Shown piece by piece: positions 35,249-43,309 of a DNA stretch of 64,000 bases (positions within the stretch are counted from its first letter, which is position 1; each line of letters begins with the position of its first letter). The notes below the pieces were generated by a model, which was given only the letters and a program-made list of their open reading frames with translations, did not search any database and was not told the DNA's origin. The stretch is from assembly GCA_017634555.1 (NCBI GenBank), contig JAGBNF010000008.1, positions 1 to 64,000 on the forward strand. Direction: 5' to 3'. The position numbers and the translations under genes are program-made. This DNA is from Eubacterium sp. Its GTDB lineage: Bacteria; Bacillota; Clostridia; Lachnospirales; Lachnospiraceae.

Positions 35249-37639
35249 TCAATCCTCTGTTATCATCTCAACAGGACGGAGTCTTCTTACCTTCAATCCC
35301 GAAAGTCCCGATGCCAGGAGTGCAACCAGAAGTATTCCGATTCCTGCTACAAGCATCCATATGAATGAAATGTTAAATTCTATATGCTGTATACCAAATA
35401 TCTTAAAAACCATCACCGCCATCTTTCTTCCAAGGAAAGGAGATGCAGCTGTTCCGATGAGTACACCGAGAATAATTGCCGGTACATTTGATAGCATGAT
35501 CTGAGTTATAAGCTGCCGGGATGTCATGCCCAGAGCCTTACTGATTCCCATTCCGCGCCACTCTCTTACGATCTTTGCTCTGATGATCAGTGACTCAACA
35601 AAGATTACCACAAGCACAGTTATGATCACTATAACGATACATAGAATCTTCATCACCAGATTTACTATTCCCATGGTAGCTTCCAGCTGCTTCTGAAGAT
35701 CCAGATAATCAAAAGATGTATCATAATCTGCTTCAAGCTTTTCTATCTCACTCTTCAGAGTTTCATAGGATATACCCGCTTCACCTGTCACATAATACTG
35801 GAATGCCGGTTTTCCCGGAATAAGCTTCTTTCCACCATCCTCAGTCATATAAATTGTTCTGCCCATTCGGTCCATTCTCTGGTATATTCCTGTTATTATA
35901 TATGATTCTTTTTTTCCTGCGTATTCAATGTCGACCACACTTCCGAGTCCTGCACCGATATCATCGGCTGCTCCGTTCGTCATCATTATTTCATTATCAT
36001 GTTTAGGCATTCTGCCCTCAAGTATGATGGCATTTGTTGTATAGTCAACATCCAGAATGTATGTATATATACTCTGTTCTCTGGATCCGTTTTTTACCGT
36101 AAGATCAAGCCCGAACATCGGAAGTACATTTTTTACGCCCTTTACATTTCTCAGTTTCTCTGAAATATCCTCATTTGTTGTAACTGTTAAGGTACCGTTC
36201 TCGAATCCCATCATATCCATGAATTTTTTCGGATGGGAACCAAAATTATCATACATTCCGAATCCTATAAGCACAGATACTGTAAGGATTGCAACTATGA
36301 GAACCATTACTATATTTCTTCCGGCACTCCCGAAAGTTTCCTTAAGTGATATTACTGCCGGGATCGGAAGCGGTGTATTCTCAAATGCAAAACGGTTCTT
36401 CTTAAAATTATGTGTATTTATTCCGCCTCTTAATGCATCAAGTACTGTGATCTTCTTATATTCTATACTTGTTATCCTGCTTACAAGTAAGATTACGACA
36501 ACAGGTAAAACTATTGTGATCACAGCTACCTTCGGATTAATCTCCAGCATCCATTTGAGACCGATTGAAAGACTCAGCACATTTCCGAAAAGTCCAAAGG
36601 TCAGGATAGCAGCTATGGTTCCTATAACAGAACCTGCTAATGACACTATACCCGTCTGGAAGGAAAGTGCCGCCCTAAGCTCTCTTACTGTATATCCGCT
36701 TGCTTCAAGTATTCCGGTATTCTTCATATTTCTCTGTATGAAGTTTTTAACACTGAATGAAATTATAGTTATTGAAATAATTACAATGATTATTGCAAAA
36801 ACCAGTGTTATTGACATTATTATAAGTGGGATAAATGTTGCACCTCCACTGACTGCCTCCCAGTTCATGCTTAAATATCCGTCATAATTCTTATCCGGAT
36901 TTTTCTCAACATAAGGCTTAAGATACTCCTTATAACTATCTGTTATCTCCCTCTCCATATCCATGGTAGAATTGCCGCCATTCAACCATCCTTCATCCAT
37001 ATAACCCATACTCTTGATACTTGTTGCCACAACACCCGGATTCTCATCAGCCATCCTGTCTATCATTTTGTCCGACATATAAACATAATAATATGTAAGA
37101 TTTGCGGTTGAGCTGAAATAAGGATCCTGCACAAATCCCGCAACGTTAAGCACATACTCATTATCACCTATCTTTATCTGCATCTTGTCATTAACAGAAT
37201 AAGTATTCACAAGAAATAGCGGAAGCAGGATGTCATTCTCTTCATATTCAATCCCATCCTCAACTACCCTCATGTATCTTTTCTGAGCAGTAAAGCTCTG
37301 TGCTATAAAATAGTACTGATTATATTCCGTCTCAGACGATTTCTTATATTCCGCGATCATTCTTACACATGGTACAGAATCAAACCCGATTATAGCGTCA
37401 TGTTCCTTTATCGCCTTTTCAGCACTGGTCTTCTCTTCCTCGGAATCACCTGTGATAAGCATGAAATGTACGCCTTCAACTTCGTTGAATCTGATTTCCA
37501 TGACTTCTCCTATTCCGAGCAAGGAAGATATGGTATCAAAAAGAAGGAATGAAGCTATAAATGTAAGGATGAAAAATGTGATCATATCACCCCTTTGTTT
37601 CTTCATATTATTCTTTGCTATTACAAATAATTTATACAT
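35249..37639 (-). CDS. FtsX/MacB-like ABC transporter permease
   Basis: 796-residue permease. One N-terminal helix (about 18-42), a large extracytoplasmic MacB-PCD-like domain, three helices (about 270-400), a second extracytoplasmic domain (about 450-650), and a final three-helix FtsX block (about 670-780). This duplicated layout is that of lantibiotic/bacitracin-resistance and lipoprotein-release-type ABC permeases. It lies 12 bases after its ATPase. Substrate unknown. Confidence 0.9.
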   Translation of the reverse strand: MYKLFVIAKNNMKKQRGDMITFFILTFIASFLLFDTISSLLGIGEVMEIRFNEVEGVHFMLITGDSEEEKTSAEKAIKEHDAIIGFDSVPCVRMIAEYKKSSETEYNQYYFIAQSFTAQKRYMRVVEDGIEYEENDILLPLFLVNTYSVNDKMQIKIGDNEYVLNVAGFVQDPYFSSTANLTYYYVYMSDKMIDRMADENPGVVATSIKSMGYMDEGWLNGGNSTMDMEREITDSYKEYLKPYVEKNPDKNYDGYLSMNWEAVSGGATFIPLIIMSITLVFAIIIVIISITIISFSVKNFIQRNMKNTGILEASGYTVRELRAALSFQTGIVSLAGSVIGTIAAILTFGLFGNVLSLSIGLKWMLEINPKVAVITIVLPVVVILLVSRITSIEYKKITVLDALRGGINTHNFKKNRFAFENTPLPIPAVISLKETFGSAGRNIVMVLIVAILTVSVLIGFGMYDNFGSHPKKFMDMMGFENGTLTVTTNEDISEKLRNVKGVKNVLPMFGLDLTVKNGSREQSIYTYILDVDYTTNAIILEGRMPKHDNEIMMTNGAADDIGAGLGSVVDIEYAGKKESYIITGIYQRMDRMGRTIYMTEDGGKKLIPGKPAFQYYVTGEAGISYETLKSEIEKLEADYDTSFDYLDLQKQLEATMGIVNLVMKILCIVIVIITVLVVIFVESLIIRAKIVREWRGMGISKALGMTSRQLITQIMLSNVPAIILGVLIGTAASPFLGRKMAVMVFKIFGIQHIEFNISFIWMLVAGIGILLVALLASGLSGLKVRRLRPVEMITED

Positions 37640-37651
37640 ATATAACTCCTT

Positions 37652-38500
37652 TTACCATCCCTGCTCCTGAAGGAAGTCCTTGAGCTTATTATGTCTCTGA
37701 AGAGCTTCTTCTTTATTCGGATTCTCTTCATCCTTATAATCTCCGACATATTCTCCGAGATCTATCTCATCCTTTATTACTCCGTCAGCCAGATATATTA
37801 TCCTGTTGCCTCTTTCGGCTGCCATAATGGTATGTGTTACCATTACTATGCTCTGTCCTTCATTATTAAGATCTGAAAGAATGCTCAGCACATTTTCTGT
37901 ATTCTGTGAATTAAGAGCTCCTGTAGGTTCATCCGCAAACAGGATTTCCGGATCATTTATAACACCTCTTACAACCGCAACTCTCTGCTGCTGTCCTCCC
38001 GAAAGCTGTGTCGGGAACTTTCTCGAATCCCTCTCATTTATCTCTACCTTTTCCAGAAGGCTTTTAGCTTTAGCTGCAAGTGCATGTCTGTCCTTGTTTC
38101 TGAGAAGTCCGCTGACCATTACATTATCCAGAGCACTCATGGAATCATTAAGATAATTCTGCTGGAACACGAAGCCTGCATGATATCTTCTGAAAAGTGC
38201 CAGCTTGTCGTTTGAAAAGCCTGATATCTCAATCCCCTTATTTCCGGAGCCTGACTTAACAAGCTTTTCCTTATCTTCTACATTATATGTAATAGTTCCG
38301 AGTGAAGGTCTGTCCATTCCCGACAATGCATAAAGCAGTGTACTTTTTCCCGAGCCGGAGTTACCCATTATTACGGTAAAGTCTCCTTTATATATAGAAA
38401 GGTTCAGATTCTTCAGAACATGCTGCTGAACAGACTCGTTGGAAAATGTTTTGGAAATATCCTTGGCAATTAATATCTCTTCCTTATTTTCTTTTTCCAT
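37652..38500 (-). CDS. ABC transporter ATP-binding protein (MacB/BceA-like)
   Basis: Walker A GNSGSGKST, Q-loop FVFQQNYL, signature LSGGQQQRVAVVRG, Walker B ILFADEPTGAL and the H-loop VTHT. The LolD/MacB/BceA subgroup is indicated by the pairing with an FtsX permease. It has a C-terminal extension of about 40 charged residues beyond the core. It is preceded by a promoter with an 11-bp-spaced direct repeat. Confidence 0.92.
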   Translation of the reverse strand: MEKENKEEILIAKDISKTFSNESVQQHVLKNLNLSIYKGDFTVIMGNSGSGKSTLLYALSGMDRPSLGTITYNVEDKEKLVKSGSGNKGIEISGFSNDKLALFRRYHAGFVFQQNYLNDSMSALDNVMVSGLLRNKDRHALAAKAKSLLEKVEINERDSRKFPTQLSGGQQQRVAVVRGVINDPEILFADEPTGALNSQNTENVLSILSDLNNEGQSIVMVTHTIMAAERGNRIIYLADGVIKDEIDLGEYVGDYKDEENPNKEEALQRHNKLKDFLQEQGW

Positions 38501-38578
38501 TTTTCTCTCCTATCTTTATCAATCTATTAACAATTATTGCTTATTTTTCATTTGATATACTGAGTATACAACACTTAT

Positions 38579-38624
38579 TTTATAAAATCTTGACTCCATT
38601 CCTGTCTAATTCTTAATTAATTCT
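38579..38624 (-). promoter_or_regulatory. promoter with OmpR-type direct repeat ahead of the ABC pair
   Basis: On the minus strand, AGAATTA occurs twice with 11-base periodicity (complements of 38618-38624 and 38607-38613), overlapping or just upstream of TAGACA (complement of 38603-38608). TATAAA (complement of 38579-38584) follows after 18 bases. Eleven-base-spaced direct repeats next to a weak -35 are the usual site of an activated OmpR-family regulator. Confidence 0.55.
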
Positions 38625-38962
38625 AAACTATCCACAGTAAACATATAAAAAAAGCAATTTTATGCAATATGCAGACAACCGGATTTTCACAGAAAAGACA
38701 CAAAAAATGGCCGATGTCAAAAAAAACGCCGATTTTTCTGATGTCTTGTGTATATTGAATAAAAAAACACTGATTTTCAATTTTCAGTTTCTTGTGCACA
38801 TTGTATATTATTTTGATCGTTTTTGACAATTCTCACCAAAGATTCGAAAGACAGCAATTTAAGTCAAATAAATAGCAATTTTCGAAAAGCAAAGATTAAA
38901 ACTTCGTGATAAACTCCGTACTCGAAAAGACGAAAAGAAAATTATGAGGAGGAAATGAAGTT
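38625..38962 (+). other. gene-free stretch upstream of the small lipoprotein
   Basis: AT-rich. The motif CGAAAAG or CGAAAG occurs four times (38844-38849, 38883-38889, 38923-38929, 38931-38937), and AGCAATTT is repeated with a 21-base spacing (38853 and 38874). GCCGAT occurs twice near 38710-38735. No convincing promoter pair for the rightward gene was found. No open reading frame here looks coding. Confidence 0.45.
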
Positions 38963-39598
38963 ATGAAGAAAAGTTTTGTAAAGACAGTTTGTGGTATCGT
39001 TTTAGCAGGTGTAATGCTCGCAGCTACAGGATGTGGCAACAACGCATCATCAGCATCATCAAACAGCTCAGTTGCAGTTGTTGAGTCAGCAGACGGAGAG
39101 GCTTTTGCACAGACAGATCTCTCAGCTAATCAGATTAGCATCTTCGGAAAAGTTTACGACATTCCTTTTAACTACAGCAAAGTATCAAAGCAGCTTACAC
39201 TCAGAGAGGAAATGACAGAGAAGTACAATGTAAAGGTTCCAGCAAAGGGAACACTTAACAACGTATTCCTCGATGTTGCAGGTACTCAGGGTTCATATAT
39301 AGAAGTTGCTCTTCAGAATACATATACAACAGATGAGCTTCCAAAGCTCTGTAACATTTCAATGATCAAGGTTTCAGCTGATCACTGCGAAGGTGGTGTA
39401 GTAGTTCTTCCTTCAGGAATCACAATCGGTTCATCAGCTTACCAGATCACAGGACAGTATGGTGATCCTGACAAGACAATCGATGAGAAGACAGGTTTCC
39501 AGTATGTTTATGTTGTAGGTGATGTTACATATACATTCGCTTTCGACACAGACAAGGATGGTTTACAGTCAATGATCATCGAGTACACAGGCAAATAA
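38963..39598 (+). CDS. small putative lipoprotein, probably highly expressed
   Basis: 211 residues, function unknown. The signal peptide MKKSFVKTVCGIVLAGVML ends in the lipobox AATGC. A Ser/Ala linker is followed by a domain of about 150 residues (NQISIFGKVYDIPFNYSKV onward). Codon use is strikingly uniform (tca, aca, ctt, gtt), unlike neighbouring genes, suggesting high expression. Excellent ribosome binding site (GAGGAGG). Single gene, ended by a strong terminator. The domain pattern recalls surface lipoproteins common in Lachnospiraceae, but I cannot name a family. Confidence 0.82.
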   Translation: MKKSFVKTVCGIVLAGVMLAATGCGNNASSASSNSSVAVVESADGEAFAQTDLSANQISIFGKVYDIPFNYSKVSKQLTLREEMTEKYNVKVPAKGTLNNVFLDVAGTQGSYIEVALQNTYTTDELPKLCNISMIKVSADHCEGGVVVLPSGITIGSSAYQITGQYGDPDKTIDEKTGFQYVYVVGDVTYTFAFDTDKDGLQSMIIEYTGK

Positions 39599-39635
39599 GT
39601 TAAATTTCAGATATTTCTAATTTCTACCAACGGAA

Positions 39636-39672
39636 AAACGCAGCAGACCGAAACTCTGCTGCGTTTTTTCTT
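39636..39672. terminator. bidirectional intrinsic terminator
   Basis: Stem AAACGCAGCAG/CTGCTGCGTTT with a nine-base loop, followed by TTTTTTC on the plus strand and TTTTTCC on the minus strand. Terminates the lipoprotein gene and the leftward mgtE gene. Confidence 0.92.
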
Positions 39673-39708
39673 TGCTGGATTTTTTGCTCTCTGATAATCC
39701 TCAGTTAT

Positions 39709-41142
39709 CTAATTACCGAAATGTAGCACATTTAAAAGAAGTATCCAGCTGAGTCCGTAATATGTTAATACCGCCACAAGGTCGTTTACAGTTGTAATGA
39801 GCGGTCCCGATGCAACTGCCGGGTCAACCTTGATCTTCTTGAAGAACAGCGGGATAAGAGTTCCTACTGCACTACTGATCACCATTGCAATTACCAGGGA
39901 TATTCCTATACAACCCGATACCGCATAAGCAAACTGCCATGAATTATTCTTAAAGAAGTAGATATAAAGTCCCACAAGAAGGAAGGACACGGTTCCGAGA
40001 AGAAGTCCGTTGCAAAGTCCTACTCTCATTTCCTTAAGTACCAGATGTCCTTTCTGACTGAATGTCAGGTTTTCATCCATAAGAACTCGGATAGTTACGG
40101 CAAGCGACTGTGTTCCGACGTTACCTGCCATGTCAAGTATCAGCGACTGGAATGCCATTATAATTGTAAGGGATGCAACAACCTTATCGAACATTGCAAC
40201 CACGCTTGATACCAGCATACCGAGCACAAGAAGGATGATAAGCCATGGAAGTCTTTTTTTCATACTCTGCTTCAGAGGTTCCTTCAGATCTTCTTCCGCA
40301 ATAAGACCGGCAAACATGGCGTAATCCTCTCCCATCTCATCATCTACAACTTCGATGATACTCTGCGAGGTGATTATTCCTAAGAATTTATTCATATTGT
40401 CAAGTACCGGAATATAGCTTTCCGAATAATCCTTCAGCTTTTCAATACAGTCATCTATGGACTCATTTGCATAAACATACGGGAAGGATGTAACTATAAG
40501 CTCCTCAAGGGGAACTGTATTTCTGGCTATGATAAGATCCTTCAGATCTATCGCACCATAGAATTCATCATTCTCATCAACTACGAATATAGTTGAAATG
40601 TTATCGTTATCCTCTGCCTGATTTACCAGAGCCGTCATGGCCTGCTTTACTGTCAGGTTCTCTCGGATAATTATACAGTTTGTAGTCATATGACTACCGA
40701 TCTCATCCTCATCGAAGGAAGCGATAAGTCTAATCTCCTTCTGTACCTCAGGATTGATCGAATCTATGATAAGTGTTCTCTTTTCCTTCTCGATCTGATG
40801 AAGAACATTTGCCGCAGTATCCGTTTCCATTTCGGATACTACCGATGCAGCCTTTCTGATATCCATCTCATTCAGATATTCGGCAGCATCATCCTCTTCG
40901 AAGTATTCGAATATTTCAGCCAGCATATCCGATCTGCATACGCGGAACATTTTCTTTCTTTCCTGTCCTGTAAGCACAGAAAAAACACCTGCGATATCAT
41001 TACAGTGGTAATCCTCCAGCTGATTCATCATAAGCTTCGGAGCATTGTTGCTTCTAATGATCTTGAGAATTTCAGCCTCATAATCAGGCTTAATAGAAAC
41101 GTCACTTTCCGATAAAGTGTTTTCGATAATCTCGTTTTCCAT
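39709..41142 (-). CDS. mgtE: magnesium transporter MgtE
   Basis: Mg2+ channel with cytosolic gating domains. Residues about 20-140: helical MgtE N-domain (EYFEEDDAAEYLNEMD). About 150-275: two CBS domains (GSHMTTNCIIIRENLTVKQAM; VTSFPYVYANESIDDCIEKL). About 295-475: five transmembrane helices with the conserved MAGNVGTQSLAV, VGTLIPLFFKKIKVDPAVASGPLITTVNDL. 477 residues. Expression is expected to be governed by the leader at 41226-41457, which lies between its own promoter and the gene. Confidence 0.95.
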   Translation of the reverse strand: MENEIIENTLSESDVSIKPDYEAEILKIIRSNNAPKLMMNQLEDYHCNDIAGVFSVLTGQERKKMFRVCRSDMLAEIFEYFEEDDAAEYLNEMDIRKAASVVSEMETDTAANVLHQIEKEKRTLIIDSINPEVQKEIRLIASFDEDEIGSHMTTNCIIIRENLTVKQAMTALVNQAEDNDNISTIFVVDENDEFYGAIDLKDLIIARNTVPLEELIVTSFPYVYANESIDDCIEKLKDYSESYIPVLDNMNKFLGIITSQSIIEVVDDEMGEDYAMFAGLIAEEDLKEPLKQSMKKRLPWLIILLVLGMLVSSVVAMFDKVVASLTIIMAFQSLILDMAGNVGTQSLAVTIRVLMDENLTFSQKGHLVLKEMRVGLCNGLLLGTVSFLLVGLYIYFFKNNSWQFAYAVSGCIGISLVIAMVISSAVGTLIPLFFKKIKVDPAVASGPLITTVNDLVAVLTYYGLSWILLLNVLHFGN

Positions 41143-41225
41143 CTTCTGCCTCCGTTATTAATTTGATATGCGGCACAAACCGCAATTCATTTAGGAAGCC
41201 AGAAGAACAAACCTTTGAAATGTAA

Positions 41226-41261
41226 ATAAAAAGCCCGTATCTGAATCGGTCAGATACGGGC
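41226..41261 (-). terminator. attenuator terminator in the mgtE leader
   Basis: Eleven-base perfect stem GCCCGTATCTG/CAGATACGGGC, seven-base loop, then TTTTTATTT on the minus strand. Its 5' arm (CGCCCGTATCTGACC, minus strand) is complementary, with a two-base bulge, to codons 8-12 of the leader peptide ORF. About 85 bases remain to the mgtE start. Confidence 0.88.
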
Positions 41262-41278
41262 GAAAGAACATACTAAAA

Positions 41279-41377
41279 TCAGCACACAGAATGATCATGT
41301 TTCAGCACATGGTCATCATCTGTTGTATCATACATTTCCGTTCGCCCGTCTGACCCATGACTGTCACCGCTAACCAT
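41279..41377 (-). CDS. 32-residue Asp/His-rich leader peptide of mgtE
   Basis: Small ORF with a near-consensus ribosome binding site (AAAGGAGGTGAC) four bases before ATG. The peptide begins MVSGDSHGSDGRTE, contains DTTDDDHV at residues 17-24 and KHDHSVC at the end. Eight of 32 residues are Asp and four are His. Codons 8-12 (GGGTCAGACGGGCG) are the antiterminator strand. Codons 20-29 form a second hairpin (ATGACCATGT/ACATGATCAT). Role as a Mg2+-sensing leader is inference. Confidence 0.75.
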   Translation of the reverse strand: MVSGDSHGSDGRTEMYDTTDDDHVLKHDHSVC

Positions 41378-41428
41378 TCTGTCACCTCCTTTATAGTGGA
41401 TTTCTAACATGAATTATCATGCTCATTA

Positions 41429-41457
41429 ATTATCACACCTTAGCTAAAGTATGTCAA
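41429..41457 (-). promoter_or_regulatory. promoter of the mgtE leader
   Basis: TTGACA (complement of 41452-41457), 17-base spacer, GATAAT (complement of 41429-41434) preceded by TGT. The -35 box directly abuts the lemA stop codon, so mgtE has its own start rather than relying on lemA readthrough. Confidence 0.82.
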
Positions 41458-42009
41458 TCAGAATGTCATATTTACATCATTTTTCTTTATTTCATCTGCC
41501 TCGAAGAAGGCCTTCTGTGTTGCACCCATCATTCCTGCAACGATGTTGTTAGGAACTGTGATGATTCTTCTGTTATAATCTGTAACATTTGAATTATAAA
41601 GTCTGCGCGCAGCCTGAAGATGCTCTTCTACATCAGCAATACTTCTCTGAAGCTCTACAAAGTTGTTGCTTGATCTGAGCTCAGGATAATGCTCTGCAAG
41701 AATACGGAACTCTCTGCTGAGATTGTCCATCTCTCTGTTAGCATTGTTTCTCTCGTTCATTGACATTCCTGAACGAAGCTGAACAATCTTCATGAGTGTT
41801 TCCTTCTCATAATTCATATATCCCTTTGTAACATCAAGCATCTTTGTAAGTACATCATATCTTTTTGTAAGTGCTACATCGATTCCTGATAAAGCTTCCG
41901 AAACCTTAATTCCTGAAACCTTAATTCCGTTGTATACTCCTATAAACCAGAAAACAATTAAAAGTACAACAACAAGTGCTACAATTCCAATAATTCCAAG
42001 TGCTGACAT
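41458..42009 (-). CDS. lemA: LemA family protein
   Basis: Membrane-anchored helical-bundle protein, role unclear (often with DUF3137 or TPM genes). One N-terminal helix (about residues 4-27), then the LemA core with IDVALTKRYDVLTKML, REFRILAEHYPELRSSNNFVELQ, ARRLYNSNVTDYNRRI and the C-terminal FFEADE. 183 residues, normal. It lies 24 bases after the DUF3137 gene and is therefore under the Mn2+-riboswitch-like leader. Confidence 0.94.
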   Translation of the reverse strand: MSALGIIGIVALVVVLLIVFWFIGVYNGIKVSGIKVSEALSGIDVALTKRYDVLTKMLDVTKGYMNYEKETLMKIVQLRSGMSMNERNNANREMDNLSREFRILAEHYPELRSSNNFVELQRSIADVEEHLQAARRLYNSNVTDYNRRIITVPNNIVAGMMGATQKAFFEADEIKKNDVNMTF

Positions 42010-42032
42010 TTTGATATCCTCCTTAAATACTC

Positions 42033-43043
42033 TTAAACTGTTTGATAATAATCATTTGCATTATAATTATTATAATTGTTCTGTGTATTATAACCCGGTT
42101 GAACATTATAATTGTTCTGAGCGTTATAATTATTATAGATGCCTCTGATTATCGTGATAAAGTTTTTTATATCATCAATATCTCTTTGTATCGCCTGCAT
42201 TTCATCCGGATATGATATTTTTTTCAGCATACTGTCCGCATCAAATGCATCATGAAATGGTTCATTAAACCCAACAAAGACCCTGTTTCCCGCAACATGT
42301 ACCGCCATACTGTTATACCTCGATGAAAGCGCCATCATGTCTTCCATAAACTGAGGTGTAAGCAGGTAAAATGCGTCGTGAGGTGAAAGTGCAAAAACAT
42401 CAAATCTCTTATTAAAATCAACGCCTTCCATCTCAACCTTCTGTGGCCGCATATTTATCATCGGCTTTCCTCTGTATCTATAGTTATCCGTGAAAATCTG
42501 TACCGAATTAACAAACTTTGACGGAAAATCAAATACAAGCATTCTTCCTTTGAAGTATGTGGTTACATGTGTTGACTTTCCCGTTGATGTAACCTGCTGA
42601 ACAGTTACATCTGATGTCTCAAAAGGAATTCCCGCAAATTCGCCTCTCAGATAATCCTCTGAAGAAAATCTGTTTCCCATGGCACACAGACCAAAGGTCT
42701 TTACGGCAGTTTCATGAAAACCACTCTTCCAGTCATAAACAACATTTTGGAAGTTGTATCTTAACTGCTTTTCTACAAAAAGCGATTTATATGCTGCCTT
42801 GTATTTTTTCCTCGTTCCAAGCAGCAGGATTGCTCCGATCACTCCTACCAACATTCCGAATAACGGCAGGACAAAGGCATTTCTTGAGGCATGCAGTAGA
42901 GGTCCACCGAAAAAGAATAGAGTACCGCCTGCGATAAGAAGTATCACTCCGGCTATTGCCCTTGATCTGATGTCTTCCAATTCTTTAATCTTTTCATAAA
43001 GACGCGGATCATTGTTGTTTGATACATTCATTCCTGCATTCAT
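42033..43043 (-). CDS. DUF3137-like membrane protein
   Basis: Two transmembrane helices near residues 27-65, then a cytosolic domain resembling DUF3137 (EDYLRGEFAGIPFETSDVTVQQVTST, TTYFKGRMLVFDFPSKF, FVGFNEPF). The C-terminal 35 residues are an Asn/Tyr/Gln-rich low-complexity tail with YN and NNYN repeats. DUF3137 genes commonly adjoin lemA. The start is the ATG complementary to 43041-43043 behind AAAGGAGGG; an upstream ATG at 43064 precedes that site. 336 residues. Function unknown. Confidence 0.82.
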   Translation of the reverse strand: MNAGMNVSNNNDPRLYEKIKELEDIRSRAIAGVILLIAGGTLFFFGGPLLHASRNAFVLPLFGMLVGVIGAILLLGTRKKYKAAYKSLFVEKQLRYNFQNVVYDWKSGFHETAVKTFGLCAMGNRFSSEDYLRGEFAGIPFETSDVTVQQVTSTGKSTHVTTYFKGRMLVFDFPSKFVNSVQIFTDNYRYRGKPMINMRPQKVEMEGVDFNKRFDVFALSPHDAFYLLTPQFMEDMMALSSRYNSMAVHVAGNRVFVGFNEPFHDAFDADSMLKKISYPDEMQAIQRDIDDIKNFITIIRGIYNNYNAQNNYNVQPGYNTQNNYNNYNANDYYQTV

Positions 43044-43075
43044 CTTGGTTCCCTCCTTTCCCACCTAATTATAAT

Positions 43076-43240
43076 AAAAAAAGCGAAACCTATTTGCAGC
43101 CGTAAAACCACAAATTAGTCTCGCTTATTACTCACATTCCGGATCGGCTCAATCCCGATCGTACTGACGAATATGTGACCATGATGCTCTGAACAGATTG
43201 TTCAAATCCTCATGTTCGCTACTCCCTAACTCATATTTGA
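43076..43240 (-). ncRNA. yybP-ykoY-type manganese riboswitch with terminator
   Basis: The minus-strand leader has the family landmarks: TTAGGGAGTAGCG (complement of 43217-43231), then TTCGTCAGTACG, then AAGCGAGACTAA (complement of 43114-43125) that closes the first helix with TTAG. The closing segment GCGAGACTAATTTG can instead pair with CAAATAGGTTTCGC (complement of 43083-43096), which is followed by seven U: a terminator. Mn2+ binding should stabilise the aptamer and switch transcription on, as known for this class. It controls DUF3137-lemA here, an unusual target. Confidence 0.82.
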
Positions 43241-43245
43241 AACCG

Positions 43246-43274
43246 ATATTATCACAACCCAAATTACTTGTCAA
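43246..43274 (-). promoter_or_regulatory. promoter of the riboswitch-DUF3137-lemA transcript
   Basis: TTGACA (complement of 43269-43274), 17-base spacer, TAATAT (complement of 43246-43251). The predicted start is a few bases before the aptamer. Confidence 0.82.
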
Positions 43275-43309
43275 GAAAAATCGGATGCGGCTGAATCCCT
43301 TATATAGCC

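Noticed and set aside
41160-41457. M-box magnesium riboswitch for mgtE
   Set aside because: No M-box core could be found; the region is mostly a short ORF plus a terminator.
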